DNA of 64,000 bases, taken from contig JADQAV010000002.1 in the NCBI GenBank assembly GCA_019775845.1, positions 2,728,001 through 2,792,000 on the forward strand, given 5' to 3'. Below are positions 1 through 10,561 of this stretch, piece by piece (position 1 is the first letter of the stretch; every line of letters starts with the position of its first letter). Below the pieces are notes generated by a model that did no database searches, had not been told where the DNA came from, and saw only the letters and a list, made by a program, of their open reading frames with translations. Source of the stretch: Myrmaecium sp. VS I D KN 1 (Eukaryota; Ascomycota; Dothideomycetes; Valsariales; Valsariaceae). Position numbers and translations under genes: made by a program.

Positions 1-1
1 C

Positions 2-1213
2 CCGCGTCAGCGCTTGTCCGCCAGAGACCTGCTAGCTCGCTTCCCACGCCATGTGGAGCGGACATCACCTCGTCCGGAACGTCAGTCCAGACAGAGTGTC
101 TCGACTCATCGTTCCGATAAGGAGTATATCGATCCCGCAATGGCCGTCGGTCGAGAGGACATCGACCAGTATCGCACACAACACCAGACTGTCTACCCGT
201 CCGAGATTTCCACGGATGCGCTGACCTTCGCGGATGGCCATCCCTCCACGGAAGATCACGATCATAGCTCTGGATCGTACATCGTTCCGCACCGGAGACC
301 AAGCCATTCGGGCCATCGAAACGGCTCGTACGAATCTCCCCCCACTGCACCCTTGTCAACGAGGTCGCTTGACGATAGCGAGCTCGATCATGATTCTATC
401 GACCTGCCCGATGAACGAGAAGGGCGCTGGGAGCAAGTGTATATCGACAGAGACACCCGGGTGATGCAGAGATCGGTGCTGGAGACCGATTCTAGAGATG
501 AAGTACCGGAACACATCCTGGCTGAACCGCATGAGGGATCGTTCCATCCTGACCTTCTGTTCGCGCGTGAGAGGAAGACGTCGGATCCGCTCGCGGCTGC
601 TATGTTGATTCGCCCCCCGGACGAGAGCCAGTTATCGAGCGGGAATGACCTCACTCCTGTGGGGTCGGTTTTACCTGCGCCTTCGGAAGGGCAGGATCCC
701 GAAAGTGTACATCATTCTCCTGATGATTCTACAGATAGGAATGCTACTCGGACGTGGAGCCACGAGTCCTCGAAGTCGTCCAGCTCCGGTCAAAAGACGG
801 TCCACAGTCCTTCGGAACCAACCCATATGATCAGGGTAACTCGATCGGTTTTAGACATGGAAAACCCGTCTCCAGAACACCCGCCATCCACCAGTAACCA
901 AACAACCCCATCCAACCGCGGTGACGAAGAGAAGCCATGCGCCACCCCCACACTCACCAAATGGCTCCCCAAACCAGACGAGATCCGCTTCTGCACCTGC
1001 GCCCACTCGTCGAGCCCGCCATCCGATCTGCATCCGCCACCACTACCACCATCCAGCACCTCCCCTCCTCCACACCACAGTCGCCGTCGCCGCTCTCAAG
1101 ATGGGAGGGACGTACGACCCGACCCGCTTCAGGGGGCAAGGCTGGCGGAGCTCCCGAGACGGCCGCGCCATCAGGATTCGGGGTTTGATGAGCCGGGGTT
1201 TTTGTCGGGCTAG
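2..1213 (+). CDS. 3' end of an unrecognised disordered protein (partial)
   Basis: The reading frame is open through the left edge of the window, so the gene starts outside it; there is no in-frame ATG that must be the start, and the apparent start near base 14 is a TTG. About 400 residues are visible, ending at TAG 1211-1213. They are rich in Ser, Asp, Glu, His and Pro (for example a Pro/Ser run near residues 330-350 and a short RRRR cluster) with no membrane segment, cysteine pattern or repeat that I recognise. The composition is that of the disordered tail of a larger fungal protein. Reading frames in the last 300 bases overlap because of high GC content; I keep the frame that is continuous from the edge. 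Function unknown. Confidence 0.55.
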   Translation, partial: PRQRLSARDLLARFPRHVERTSPRPERQSRQSVSTHRSDKEYIDPAMAVGREDIDQYRTQHQTVYPSEISTDALTFADGHPSTEDHDHSSGSYIVPHRRPSHSGHRNGSYESPPTAPLSTRSLDDSELDHDSIDLPDEREGRWEQVYIDRDTRVMQRSVLETDSRDEVPEHILAEPHEGSFHPDLLFARERKTSDPLAAAMLIRPPDESQLSSGNDLTPVGSVLPAPSEGQDPESVHHSPDDSTDRNATRTWSHESSKSSSSGQKTVHSPSEPTHMIRVTRSVLDMENPSPEHPPSTSNQTTPSNRGDEEKPCATPTLTKWLPKPDEIRFCTCAHSSSPPSDLHPPPLPPSSTSPPPHHSRRRRSQDGRDVRPDPLQGARLAELPRRPRHQDSGFDEPGFLSG

Positions 1214-3243
1214 GCGTACGGGACGTTTTCTCTCTTGAGCCTTGGCTGCGAAGGGATACAGCAGCAGCAGGATTATCACGAGGGTTAAACAACCCGGCTT
1301 TTCTTCCCGAGAGTATGCGCGCGCACACATACAAAAAGAGATAAATGAAGAGCTAGAAGGGGGCGAGACACGCAACGTACCTCTAGCAGCACGACGGAAC
1401 GAACTTTCATGACCTCTCAGAGTAAGAACCACAAAGACACTGTTCTCGACTAGGCGTTGGTTACCCAAACGCTTTTCACGCTTTAACGGCTTTACGAATC
1501 TGCTTCGCTTTTCTTTCTTGCCAACGTATGGGTATTATTAGGTTTCACTGTTCGTTATCCTTCTTCTTTTGGTTTCTCGGGGTGTTTCTCCTCTCTAAAT
1601 CTAGAAAAGCGTGGAACCTTTAAAGGGCTTGCTATTATCGTTTGCTTTTGTCTTGATTCAGGGCGGTTGTTCCTTGCTTCTTTTTGTCCCTTTTGGTTAT
1701 CTTTTTTACGGTGGCGGGCATTTATGAGATATGATCATATTCCATGGGAAGAATAAAACAAACTATAGGGGAGGCGGGGTGGCTTGCTTTTGTTTTGTTC
1801 TCGTTCTTTTTCTTTTTCTTGTCCTGTCTTGGGTTGGGTTTGGTCAGGATAGGTGGGTTTGGATATTTGTTATTTAGGTTTGGCAGGTTGGACCTGGATT
1901 TTGATGTGGGCATTGTGATCTTACGAACGGACGGAGTTAGGTTAGGTATCCCTATCGAATGGGCATTCATACCCATATCTTTCCCGTTTAAAGAAGAGGA
2001 AATGAAAAAAGAAATGAATCGATGATTGACGTGTATGCTCTTCTTCCATACGGTTAATAGTTTTTTCGGGGTTTAAGTCAGTTTCTGTTTTATATATTTA
2101 AATTTCAAATATTAAATTACTATACTTTATTTTCCTTTCTCTTTTTCTGCTTATCTCGTTCACTCGTTCACTCGTACTCCGCTTCTCTGCTTTCTCTTCT
2201 TAATCCTTCCTCCCTTCCTTCTTTCTTCCTGTCATCTTTCTTTCGACGACGGCGTCTCCGTATAGTACAAATCCATTCATTCCGATTCCGTCCTCCTGTT
2301 CACTGTGCACTTTCCCCTGTCTTCTCTCTCTCTCTATCCTCACTCCAATTGTCTGCAGGGAGGGATTGCTCGCTTGCGTGTCTATATGCCTGTATGCCTC
2401 TATGCTCGTGTAGGCAGATGGGCAGAGGGCCTGACAGGCTGACAGGCTGACAGGCTGACAGGCAGACGGGTAGACGGGCAGACATGTAGGCAAGGCAGGT
2501 AGGGCAGCTAAGTAGGCAGGTAGGCGGACAGCTTGGCAACTATGTACTGTAACCTGTTACCACCGCAGGGGAAAAAGGGAAGCAAGCACGTACTAGGTAG
2601 GTAGGAAGTTAGTGGGGAAAGCGGGAAAGCACGGTGGGAAAATAGACAATCGAAACTCGTACTAAAAGGTAAGGTAGCAGGTGATATTGATCACTTCTGT
2701 TGTTTTGATTTTCTTTTCCAATCACATACGAACGACAACCTTTCTTTCTTTCCTCTTCTTGTCTTTTCTCCCCTTCATCACCACCGCTTCGTTCGCGCAG
2801 CTTGATATCTCTTTCTCTCTTCTCATTGTTCCCTACACTTACTTCCCTTTGATTTTGGAGATTTGGGGAGAGGGCAAACGGTGGTGTGTGTGTGTGCATG
2901 TGACAATCTGCATGTATACTTCACTTCACCTTCTCTTTTTCATTTACTTGATATACATCAACAATCGACCTTACCGACCTATATCTTCTTCTCCTCTTCC
3001 ACTTTCCTGTCTTTCTGCCTGCATTCTCTGGTCCCCTTCTCTTCACCATAACATCAACACAGCGGAAATATTCCTTCTAGTTGCTTTAAAGGCGCGCGCC
3101 GTGCTGCCTCGAACACTGATCTTCCTTCTTCGACCTGTCAGCGACGAAGCACAGAAGAAGACGGCAGACAACGTAACGCGTTATAGTTCTACACGTGAGC
3201 AGCGCGAGCCCCTCCACGCCAACATCAACGTCGAACAGAAACA
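1214..3243. other. 2.0-kb intergenic region, pyrimidine-rich
   Basis: No convincing gene. The half nearest the next gene (about 2130-3060) is strongly CT-rich on the plus strand, which fits a long fungal promoter and 5' leader for the gene starting at 3244. It includes a short tandem repeat at 2431-2462. ORFs seen here are composed of Phe/Leu/Ser from the CT tracts and are not credible proteins. Confidence 0.6.
2431..2462 (+). repeat. Tandem repeat (CTGACAGG)x4
   Basis: Four perfect head-to-tail copies of the octamer CTGACAGG, followed by degenerate GGCAGACGGG/TAGGCAGG-like units to about 2525. It lies in the probable promoter or leader of the 3244 gene. It looks like a simple minisatellite; I see no evidence for function. 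Confidence 0.8.
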
Positions 3244-5355
3244 ATGGACACAGCAGAGCTCGAGGCCACGGATGAGAAAGCGGAGGAGCGACGGACACCG
3301 ACGCCGTCAGACAATCCACCCATCACCCACATAACCACCCTAGAACGCTGCCGTCAGACAACGACGCCGGTGATCACAACACCACCATTGACCACCCCAC
3401 CACCACCACCAATAACACCAACAGCGACGTACGAATTCACCTCCAGCCCACCACCGCCGCCGTCAACAACAAGGACGCTGAGAGCCCGCCCACCACCACC
3501 ACCTCCACCTCCGCCGGCGCCAGCGAAAACACCCAGAAAACGCCGCCGCGCCTCCAAGCCCGCACCCGGCTCGAGCCCGCCGCAAGCCAAGAGGGCGAAC
3601 ACACAGCGGCAGCAACCACGCTGGCACCTAAACGGCCGTCTCGGCCCGTTCGAAGACGGCACCGTAACGGCGCAACACCCGCACGGCATCTTCCACGCCG
3701 TGCCCGTGCGGCCGCCCCGGTCGAGATCGAGATCGAGGTCGAGGATGTGGACGGAGGGTGAGGAGGAAAACGACGATGACGAAGATGACGACGACGACGA
3801 GGAAGGACGGTTCAGTCCGCGACTCCTCCCACCGCTTCCACCGGCGTGGCCGCGACCGTTCAAACCCAGCCGCCCGGACCCAAGCCTGCCGTTGAAGCCC
3901 AAGGAAGCTGGCACGCTGACGCCGGAGGGCGCCCTACTGATCGAGAGCCTGGAGAGTCGCGGGCGAGGCGGACTGACGCGGCGACTCACGCTGCCGAGGA
4001 CGGGGTCGAGGTGGGCGGCAGATAATGATGACGACCATGCGGCGACGACCATGCGGCAGGTGCGGCACCTCTGGTTCGCGGTGACGCTGCCGGGCGCGCT
4101 GCGTGGGCTCGCGCTCGGTCGGGAGGGCGTCGGCGGCGGATACGCGACCGAGGAGGCGGGCGCGTGGCTCTGGGCGCGGGAGGTCCGGGGCGCGTATTGG
4201 GTCCGGAAGGTGCCTGTCGCTCCCTCCGCCACAGGAGGAGGAGGAGAGGGAGGAGCAGGAGACACAAGCCAATCCATCGAGATTCCCTACATTTCCAGCC
4301 CATCAGCTGACTTCCTCCGCCCGCTCCGCGAACTCCGCACCCTCGGCATCGACCCGCGCGGTCTCCGCTCGCTCACCCTCGAGCTCGTCGGCGCCGCCCA
4401 CATCCTCCGGGACGCGGAGCCACCTTCACTCGACCCGCCGCTCGCCCCAGCCCCGCCGCCCACGCTGCAGTTCTGCCGCCTCTGCCTGCGCGAAAAGCAA
4501 CGCCGGCTCGACCGGGCCCGGGCTATGCCCGCCGGCATCGAGGCCGCCGCGCTGCGTCAGGCGATCGCGGAGGAGGTCGAGGTTCAGGTCGAGGTTCAGG
4601 TCGAGGTCGGTGGTCCCAGCCCGGCTCGGGCCAACGCCGCCAGGAACCGGAATCGGACTCGCGTCGTCCTGAGGGAGCTGCCCTCGCAGGCGCGCGAGTG
4701 GGATCGCGGCCTTGAACGGCGGAGGGGGGAGACGGTCATCGCGGCGGATGAGGTGTCGTGCCTGCATGCCATTGAGGGGGAGGTGGGCGGGATTGAGGAG
4801 GTGGATTACACAGAGCCGAGGCCGGTGAAGGAAGAGGATGATGATGATATTAAAATGGAGGACACGGATGCGGCGGCGGTGGTGGTGGTGGAGATGCCGA
4901 CACCCGCGAGCGTGGCGGTTCAGGAGGAATCCTCAACGAGTGCGGACACTCCGCCTTCGGCCCCCGCACCTTCGAAACCGCAACGCGGACGACGTGGCGG
5001 CAGACGCGGCGGACGCGCCGGTCGAGGACGGGGCAGGGCGGCTAAGGGCAGCGCGACCGCAACTACGCAAGAGGCAACGCCCTCGCTCACTCAAACGGAG
5101 CAGGAAACGCAGGGCATCGGCATCAACGATAATACCAACGTCGCTGCGGAAAGCATCACCGCCGCGGAGCATGCACCAGACACCCCCCTCCGCCAGCGCT
5201 TCCTCGCTTGGGTCGCGGCGTACCTGCGTGATACTGAGATGCCGGTGGAGCGGTTTGTGGTTGTTGGGCAGGGGGTGGATGACCAGGTGGCGCAGGAGAT
5301 TTGCGCTGCCGCCCGGCTGCGGAGCGGGACGCGGTCGCCGTCGCCGTCGGGGTGA
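3244..5355 (+). CDS. Unrecognised 703-aa protein with acidic and RG-rich segments
   Basis: A single uninterrupted frame starts at the first ATG after the CT-rich leader. Visible parts in order: a Thr/Pro-rich N-terminus (about residues 15-100), a basic KTPRKRRRASKP patch (about 95-108) that could be a nuclear localisation signal, an SRSRSRSR stretch followed by an Asp/Glu run (about 165-190), a better-folded central part with Trp/Leu/Arg (about 265-400), a lone FCRLC motif near 410, an EVQVEVQVEV repeat near 440, a second acidic part with a KMED segment near 535, an RGG/AT-hook-like RGRRGGRRGGRAGRGRG tract (about 580-598), and a globular-looking C-terminus (about 645-690). The acidic, RG and basic parts suggest a nuclear nucleic-acid-associated protein; this is inference only. 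The antisense frame is open for long stretches because of GC content and is treated as a shadow. Confidence 0.7.
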   Translation: MDTAELEATDEKAEERRTPTPSDNPPITHITTLERCRQTTTPVITTPPLTTPPPPPITPTATYEFTSSPPPPPSTTRTLRARPPPPPPPPPAPAKTPRKRRRASKPAPGSSPPQAKRANTQRQQPRWHLNGRLGPFEDGTVTAQHPHGIFHAVPVRPPRSRSRSRSRMWTEGEEENDDDEDDDDDEEGRFSPRLLPPLPPAWPRPFKPSRPDPSLPLKPKEAGTLTPEGALLIESLESRGRGGLTRRLTLPRTGSRWAADNDDDHAATTMRQVRHLWFAVTLPGALRGLALGREGVGGGYATEEAGAWLWAREVRGAYWVRKVPVAPSATGGGGEGGAGDTSQSIEIPYISSPSADFLRPLRELRTLGIDPRGLRSLTLELVGAAHILRDAEPPSLDPPLAPAPPPTLQFCRLCLREKQRRLDRARAMPAGIEAAALRQAIAEEVEVQVEVQVEVGGPSPARANAARNRNRTRVVLRELPSQAREWDRGLERRRGETVIAADEVSCLHAIEGEVGGIEEVDYTEPRPVKEEDDDDIKMEDTDAAAVVVVEMPTPASVAVQEESSTSADTPPSAPAPSKPQRGRRGGRRGGRAGRGRGRAAKGSATATTQEATPSLTQTEQETQGIGINDNTNVAAESITAAEHAPDTPLRQRFLAWVAAYLRDTEMPVERFVVVGQGVDDQVAQEICAAARLRSGTRSPSPSG

Positions 5356-6729
5356 TTACGGGGCGGGTTTTTGTTGGACTTTGGGTGGAGGCGTGGATGC
5401 TGGGCGGTTGGGTAAGGTAGGTTTCCGGTCCGGAATTGGATCGGAATTGCGAATGGGATGGTTTGGTTTGGTTGGATACCCTGGGGTCCCCTGGGGGGGG
5501 TACGCCGTGCGGAGCGGATGGGGAGATGGTTGAATGAATGAACGGTTGATTGGATTAGCGGCACGAGTGAGGGATGGTGTGGTGTGTACATTACAATAAA
5601 GATATCCCGAGGGGCTTGGCGAACATAGTACAGTAGACTTGTAGGCCGGAGAGGTTAAGGTAGTACTAAACCAACCTACCTAAGTAGTGGGGCCAACGGC
5701 ACGCCGATGTCTTTTCCGTCGTTCCGCTTCTTCCGCTGCAGGGTCTCCCGCCGCCGCATATCAACCGGGAACCTAGTTCCCGGCAGCGGATCAGGGATAA
5801 ACCGATGGGCAGACGGAGATAGATGGACGTCTCGGACTAAGGAACTAAAAAATACTTCACATCTATGCTTACTCTCTTCTTTTTCTCTTTTTTTTCCCCA
5901 TGGCTTTTTCTTCGGCTTTTGCAAATATATATACATATATATATATATAATTCGCTTTTCTTCTTACTTAGAGACGTGAGACAAACGAGGGTAGATAGAT
6001 GAATAGGGTGTAGGCTGAACTTATACGATTTTCTATGAAACAGAATGACTAGATGAATTCATACGGTTACTTATATACGGTATAATCGGTGATAAATAGG
6101 AGTCGATGATGCCTCTAGTAATGACTCCCTTCTCATCTGGCTCTCGTCCCAGATATTTTCATTACTTACCGGAAGGGGTGGTCCTCTTTCCCCTGGTTTC
6201 TCTCTGTCCTGAAAACCTACATAGTACTTCACCCCACTCCCTTCTATTCCCTTCTATCCGTTTCCTATCTCATCACCCTCTCTCTCTATTTCGTATCAGC
6301 GTGGACATGGGCGCCGTAAAAGAGGGATAGATAGAGGAATATAGAGCAAGAAGCGATCAACACTTTATACTAGTTCCCCTGTGATCACCGGATGCACTCA
6401 GTAGAGAGTCTGACGCGTCTCTCTTCTCCGTCGTGCTGCCATGTTCCGCATGAGATCGTAGAAGGAGGCGTGACGCAGATGTCTGTGAATACCAAGTGAG
6501 ACGGCTGGAGGGAGCCAAATTGAGTCCATCAAGCGCTTACTTGAGGACTGCCTTAGTTATCTTGTTCATATTATGAGTACCGGAACTCCCCAATAATCTT
6601 GTAAAAGATGAGTACACATACCCTCAAACTCCACTATCCCGCTCTTTCTGAAGCGACCCCGCCATAGGTGGCGACATGGTGTTTTACCGGAGCTCCAACG
6701 AAAGGACTCATCAGGACCGCCCAAAGCGC
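5356..6729. other. 1.4-kb intergenic region
   Basis: Lies between the end of the 703-aa gene and the end of the minus-strand gene at 6730, so it is a convergent 3' region. AT-rich, with a (TA)n tract at about 5926-5949. No coding frame or RNA gene is recognisable. Confidence 0.6.
5926..5949. repeat. TA-rich microsatellite
   Basis: Alternating TA dinucleotides broken once by a C (ATATATATACATATATATATATATA). It sits in non-coding sequence between two convergent genes. Confidence 0.8.
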
Positions 6730-7765
6730 TCAAGCGGCACGCGAAACCCGGCGCGCCCGCCGCATCATCTCCATGCGATCCAACTGCTGCATGGCCCGGT
6801 AATCCCGCAGCAAGCTCTGCCGCACCAGACCCAGCCTGCCTTCCCTCACCGTGCTGGTATCGCTGGATATGACCGCTGGTGCTGGCCGATTGAGTATACC
6901 CGTTGGAAAGGACGCAGAGCTCTCCGTTGCCCTGTCTCCTTCTTCTCCGCCACCACCATCCCAGGTAGATGTTGCCTCGTCCTCATCGTCGTGCGAGTAC
7001 CGCCGCGCGGGAGGTGCTGCTGCCTTTTCGGCCAATTCTGGGTCCGCCGACGGGGGTTTTTGTTCTTTTGATTGCTGGGTAGGGGAGAGGCCGCGCTTCC
7101 GGCGTCGATGTGCCTTGAGACGGCGCTTGAGCACCATGACTAAAGCGACGAGTAGAAGGGTGATGACTGTTGTTTCCGTGGTCTGTTAGGGGTAGCTTTT
7201 ATCCGTCGAGAGAAGCGTGCGTACCGGCAGTGACGAGAATGGTGATGAAGCGGTCCACACATGTGGATAGCTGGCCGCTGGAGGAGGATTGAGCCTCGAT
7301 GGTGCCAGCACTTGAAGTTGCGGAATGGTCTGCTTGCGGAAGGGCAGTGGCGTTCGCCTGGGGAAGTCAACGTCAAGCCGTTTGCCCTTGGAGTAATAAA
7401 TGTGCGTGTCTCGAGAAAAGACTTACAGTAAATGTGGATGTTGGCGCAACATCATTGGTGCTGCTTGCTTTCTTCTTAGATTTGTGCCCACTTCCTTCTG
7501 CTTCAGACCAATCGTCCTCGTCGCTGTTCGATGAAGCATCCGACGCACTCGAGCCGGATGATGACTGCTTGTCCTCCTCCTCGCCCTCAAAGCCACCGTC
7601 TTCTCCTTCGTCATCTTCTTCATCTCCTACCGGTGCAATCGCCGGCTCTATCACGCTCTCGTTCTGACGAGGGAAAACGGCGCTCTCCGTCACGGAGATC
7701 CAGCGCTCGATCCTAGCCTGTTTCGCCCGCGAATGTAGGTCGAGACCTACGCTAGGAAGCCACAT
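6730..7765 (-). CDS. Single-pass membrane protein, function unknown (3 exons)
   Basis: Exons 7765-7427, 7357-7225 and 7166-6730; introns begin GTAAGT and GTACGC and end CCCCAG and ACAACAG, and the joined frame gives 302 aa. Residues about 45-90 are a Glu/Asp/Ser-rich stretch, followed by a Lys patch and a Ser/Thr-rich part. The third exon joins FITILVTA to VITLLLVALVMVL to make one clear membrane segment (about residues 150-172), immediately followed by a strongly basic KRRLKAHRRRKRG stop-transfer sequence, so the C-terminus is likely cytosolic. The layout (Ser-rich ectodomain, one helix, basic and disordered tail) recalls fungal Mid2/Wsc-type surface sensors, but no signal peptide is visible at the chosen ATG and there is no WSC cysteine pattern. 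The acceptor of the second intron was chosen because it is the one that keeps the membrane segment in frame. Function unknown. Confidence 0.65.
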
Positions 7766-9532
7766 CTCCAGGTTAGATCAAGTAGCGGAGATGACGGTAG
7801 CGGAGAGAGATTGCGGATGTGACGGTCGTCAAGGGGGAGAAGAGGAGGGATATAATTAGAAGCCCAGTCGCCTCGTCTCAGGGAGCCCTCCGGAAATACG
7901 AGAAGAAGGGGAAAGAGAAGGAGAAGAAAGAAGAAAGAAGAAAAGGGGAACGAAGAGGGAAGAGGGAACGAAGGGAATATAACAATGGTGGGCTAGGTAT
8001 GAAAAACCTCGAGGCAGGCCCACCCGATCTTGTTGCGGCTGCCATACCGCAGTGACAGTGTTAAAACACACCAACTCGCGATTTCTTTCCAACTGATGGC
8101 GACTGCGGCTCAGATGTTGCACAATCGGCGTGAAACACCAAGTGTGACGACAAGGCTGGGTGTGCGGTGGGGGAAGCTTTCGTAGCGCTTGGCGTCGCAG
8201 ATGAGTTTGGGCTGGGACAGAGAGTGGATGATCGGCGACGAAGTTTCGTCGACCGATTACGTGCCTTCGTACGCGATTCTGTTGTTGTCTTCCTGTCGCG
8301 CTTGTTCCTTACTCGACATATGATGCTCCAAGGAATTAGTGGGGTGCACGAGTCGGGAGTAAGAAAGTGGTTATATCAATAAGGATTGATTCGTAACTCC
8401 CACCTTATTTCAAGGCCGTCAGTCGTATCCGCGATCGTGTGGTAAGTACCAAAGCGATGGGTAGAAAGCGCTACATGGACATCGCGTAGAGATCCGTAAA
8501 GCTTGCGTTCTGTCAGCGCTACCATGGGTCAAAGGTGAGCGTGTTGTTGATGCCACCGAATACGCGTCAAAGCTAGGGGGTCGAAGCATCTGTAGGATAT
8601 GCGAAGAGACTGACGGTGGGTGGCCTCTGAGGTGCCCCGCGCAAGTGTGTGCAGATAAAAAGCCTCGATGTTGCTGAACGCTGGACGAAAGGTGAAAGCG
8701 GAAGAACCTGAGGTATGGCAGTGGGTTATACAGATTATCGCCGCTTCCTCAGATAGACGTTCATGTTGTGACCACCAAGCATGACTGTCGTTGCACGGAA
8801 ATGCGCATCTCACAAGAAGGAAAACACCGAAGACCAGGTAGAGACCCGAGTAATCTGTGACGTTCGTAAGGTAAGGTTGGTAGCTGCTTTCACAGAAGTG
8901 ACGCCTTGTCCAGGCCGCAAACCAGGACAAATCAGGGCCAACCAGGGGCCGACCCAAGTCTATCCTTTATGTATCCCCTTTGTTGTTCCCCAATCATTCC
9001 AGCTCCCTAAGCTTCGGGTCTATGGCTGAGTGGTAACGGGGCGCGGGTTCTGAGGGAATGAGCAATCATTCCCCCAGCCCCCAGCCTTCTACCCCTCAGG
9101 TATACACGCCGGATCTAGGACAGCTGAGGGCTCAAGTCTTGGATCTGGGTGCAGTTGACCGTATGCCCTCGGTCTTCCAACAGCACGCCTCCTGCTGGCA
9201 TGCTGCCAGACGCGAGCGGGAGGGGGTACGGTTTGCGGAGAGCATCCTCCCCTCCCATCTTTCTTTCTTTCTTTCTTTTTTTTTTTTTTTTTTTTTTTTT
9301 NNNNNNNNNNNNNNNNNNNNNNNNNNNNNTCCCTTCTTCTTCTTCTTCTTCTTCTTCTTCTTCTTCTTTGAACAAAGCTCGGCGACCGCGACCTTTGAGC
9401 ACACCTCGATGGCGCGATTCACACTGGACCGAAGAACACGACCGCACCAAAGACAGAGAAGAAGAGCGCCTGAGAATCGAGGAAATAGAAGGATATACTT
9501 ACGGCCGGATGACCTCAGTACTGGGTCGTATC
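7766..9532. other. 1.8-kb intergenic region with assembly gap
   Basis: Promoter and leader of the minus-strand gene starting at 7765 (purine-rich on the plus strand from 7830 to 7980, so CT-rich in the transcript) and the 3' flank of the ara2-like gene ending at 9533. No supported gene. A tRNA A-box-like string near 9022 lacks a matching B box and acceptor stem. Confidence 0.6.
9260..9368 (+). repeat. Poly-T / N gap / (TTC)n low-complexity block
   Basis: CTTT repeats run into an uninterrupted poly-T ending at 9300, then 29 undetermined bases (9301-9329), then about 13 TTC units. The gap is probably a masked or unresolved homopolymer rather than a biological feature. It lies 160 bases beyond the stop of the ara2-like gene, in its 3' region. 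Confidence 0.9.
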
Positions 9533-10561
9533 TCAGCTTTCCAAGCTGTAATCCACCCAATCGCCGAGGATGTTTCTTATTCCTTCCACAAGCTGTGTGT
9601 CAACACCGCTCTGACCCTTCCTGCGTCGCTCGAGCACATCCATGCAGACCTTCGCATTCTCCTCCAGCTCCGGGACGTTGCCAGCGCCGATGATCGTGAC
9701 CACACAGACACCATCGCGATCTCGCAACCGTCGTGCCTTATCCACCGCGTATCGCAAGGCCACCTCCGCCAACGACATTCCCTCGCCCTGGCTCTTCACC
9801 CACTCTGCCGCCTCTTGACACTTCTCCCTCAGCCCCGCCGGCGCAGGATGCCAGTCCCCCAGCGCACCCACGGGCACACCTCCATCCCTCAACAAACCCA
9901 CACCCAGCGGACTCGACGCAAGAACCGCGTCCACGCCAGCCTCTTCCGCAAAACCCCTGATCCCCTCGCTCGCCAACCTGCCATTCTGCACCGTCAACTG
10001 CGCCCACACCTGCACCGCGTCCAGCGGCCGACCGTACACATCCTGCACGCGCTTCGCCAACGCGACCAACGTCGGTATCGCGTACCCGCTGATACCCACA
10101 TACCGCATCTTGCCTTCCCGCTGCAGGTCCCACAGCGCACCCACCGCCTCCACCACCGCCTCGGCGTCCACATACTCAGCGTCATGGCAGAAGACCAGGT
10201 CGAGGTAGCTGGTATGGAAGCGCTGCAGGCTGCGTTCCACCGACGCTCGAATCGCGTCGGCGGAGTAGTCGAACCGGTCAGCCGCAATGCGGCCGGCCTT
10301 GGTCAGGATGAGGAAGTCCTCGCGCGGGATGCCGGCTGTGCCCGCGTCACGAAGGGCGTTGCCGAGGATCGTCTCCGACTCGCCGTAGTACGGCGAGGTG
10401 TCAAGGGCGCGGATGCCGAGCGCGTGCGCGCGCCGGATGAAGGACAGCGCCGGCAGGGCGTGCGGGTCCGGGTGCAGCTGGTTGCTGAAGCCGGCGCCGC
10501 CGAGGATGATGTCGGGGAGCACGGTGGAGAGAGGCGGATGGGTTGGTGTGGAATCGGTCAT
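9533..10561 (-). CDS. ara2: D-arabinose 1-dehydrogenase-like aldo/keto reductase
   Basis: A 342-aa single-exon protein of the aldo/keto reductase superfamily, closest in layout to yeast Ara2 (335 aa) and plant L-galactose dehydrogenase. These NAD-dependent enzymes oxidise D-arabinose or L-galactose to the lactone for erythroascorbate or ascorbate synthesis in the cytosol. The AKR tetrad is visible: Asp54 and Tyr59 in ALDTSPYYG, Lys88 in LTKAGR and His126 in FCHDAEY. The glycine-rich ILGGAGF start of the barrel and the ASSPLGVGLL motif are also present. I start at ATG 10561; the frame is open 81 bases further upstream but has no ATG there. Being beside a sugar-related cluster fits its role but may be chance. 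The family call is firm; the exact substrate is inferred. Confidence 0.85.
   Translation of the reverse strand: MTDSTPTHPPLSTVLPDIILGGAGFSNQLHPDPHALPALSFIRRAHALGIRALDTSPYYGESETILGNALRDAGTAGIPREDFLILTKAGRIAADRFDYSADAIRASVERSLQRFHTSYLDLVFCHDAEYVDAEAVVEAVGALWDLQREGKMRYVGISGYAIPTLVALAKRVQDVYGRPLDAVQVWAQLTVQNGRLASEGIRGFAEEAGVDAVLASSPLGVGLLRDGGVPVGALGDWHPAPAGLREKCQEAAEWVKSQGEGMSLAEVALRYAVDKARRLRDRDGVCVVTIIGAGNVPELEENAKVCMDVLERRRKGQSGVDTQLVEGIRNILGDWVDYSLES

Noticed and set aside
3354-4277. 307-codon antisense ORF inside the 703-aa gene
   Set aside because: Gly/Val/Ser runs are the complement of Pro/Thr/Asp codons in the sense gene; a shadow of GC-rich coding sequence.
9014-9140. tRNA-like A box (TGGCTGAGTGGT)
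   Set aside because: No B box of the GGTTCGANTCC type at the right distance, the anticodon arm does not pair and no complementary acceptor stem is present.
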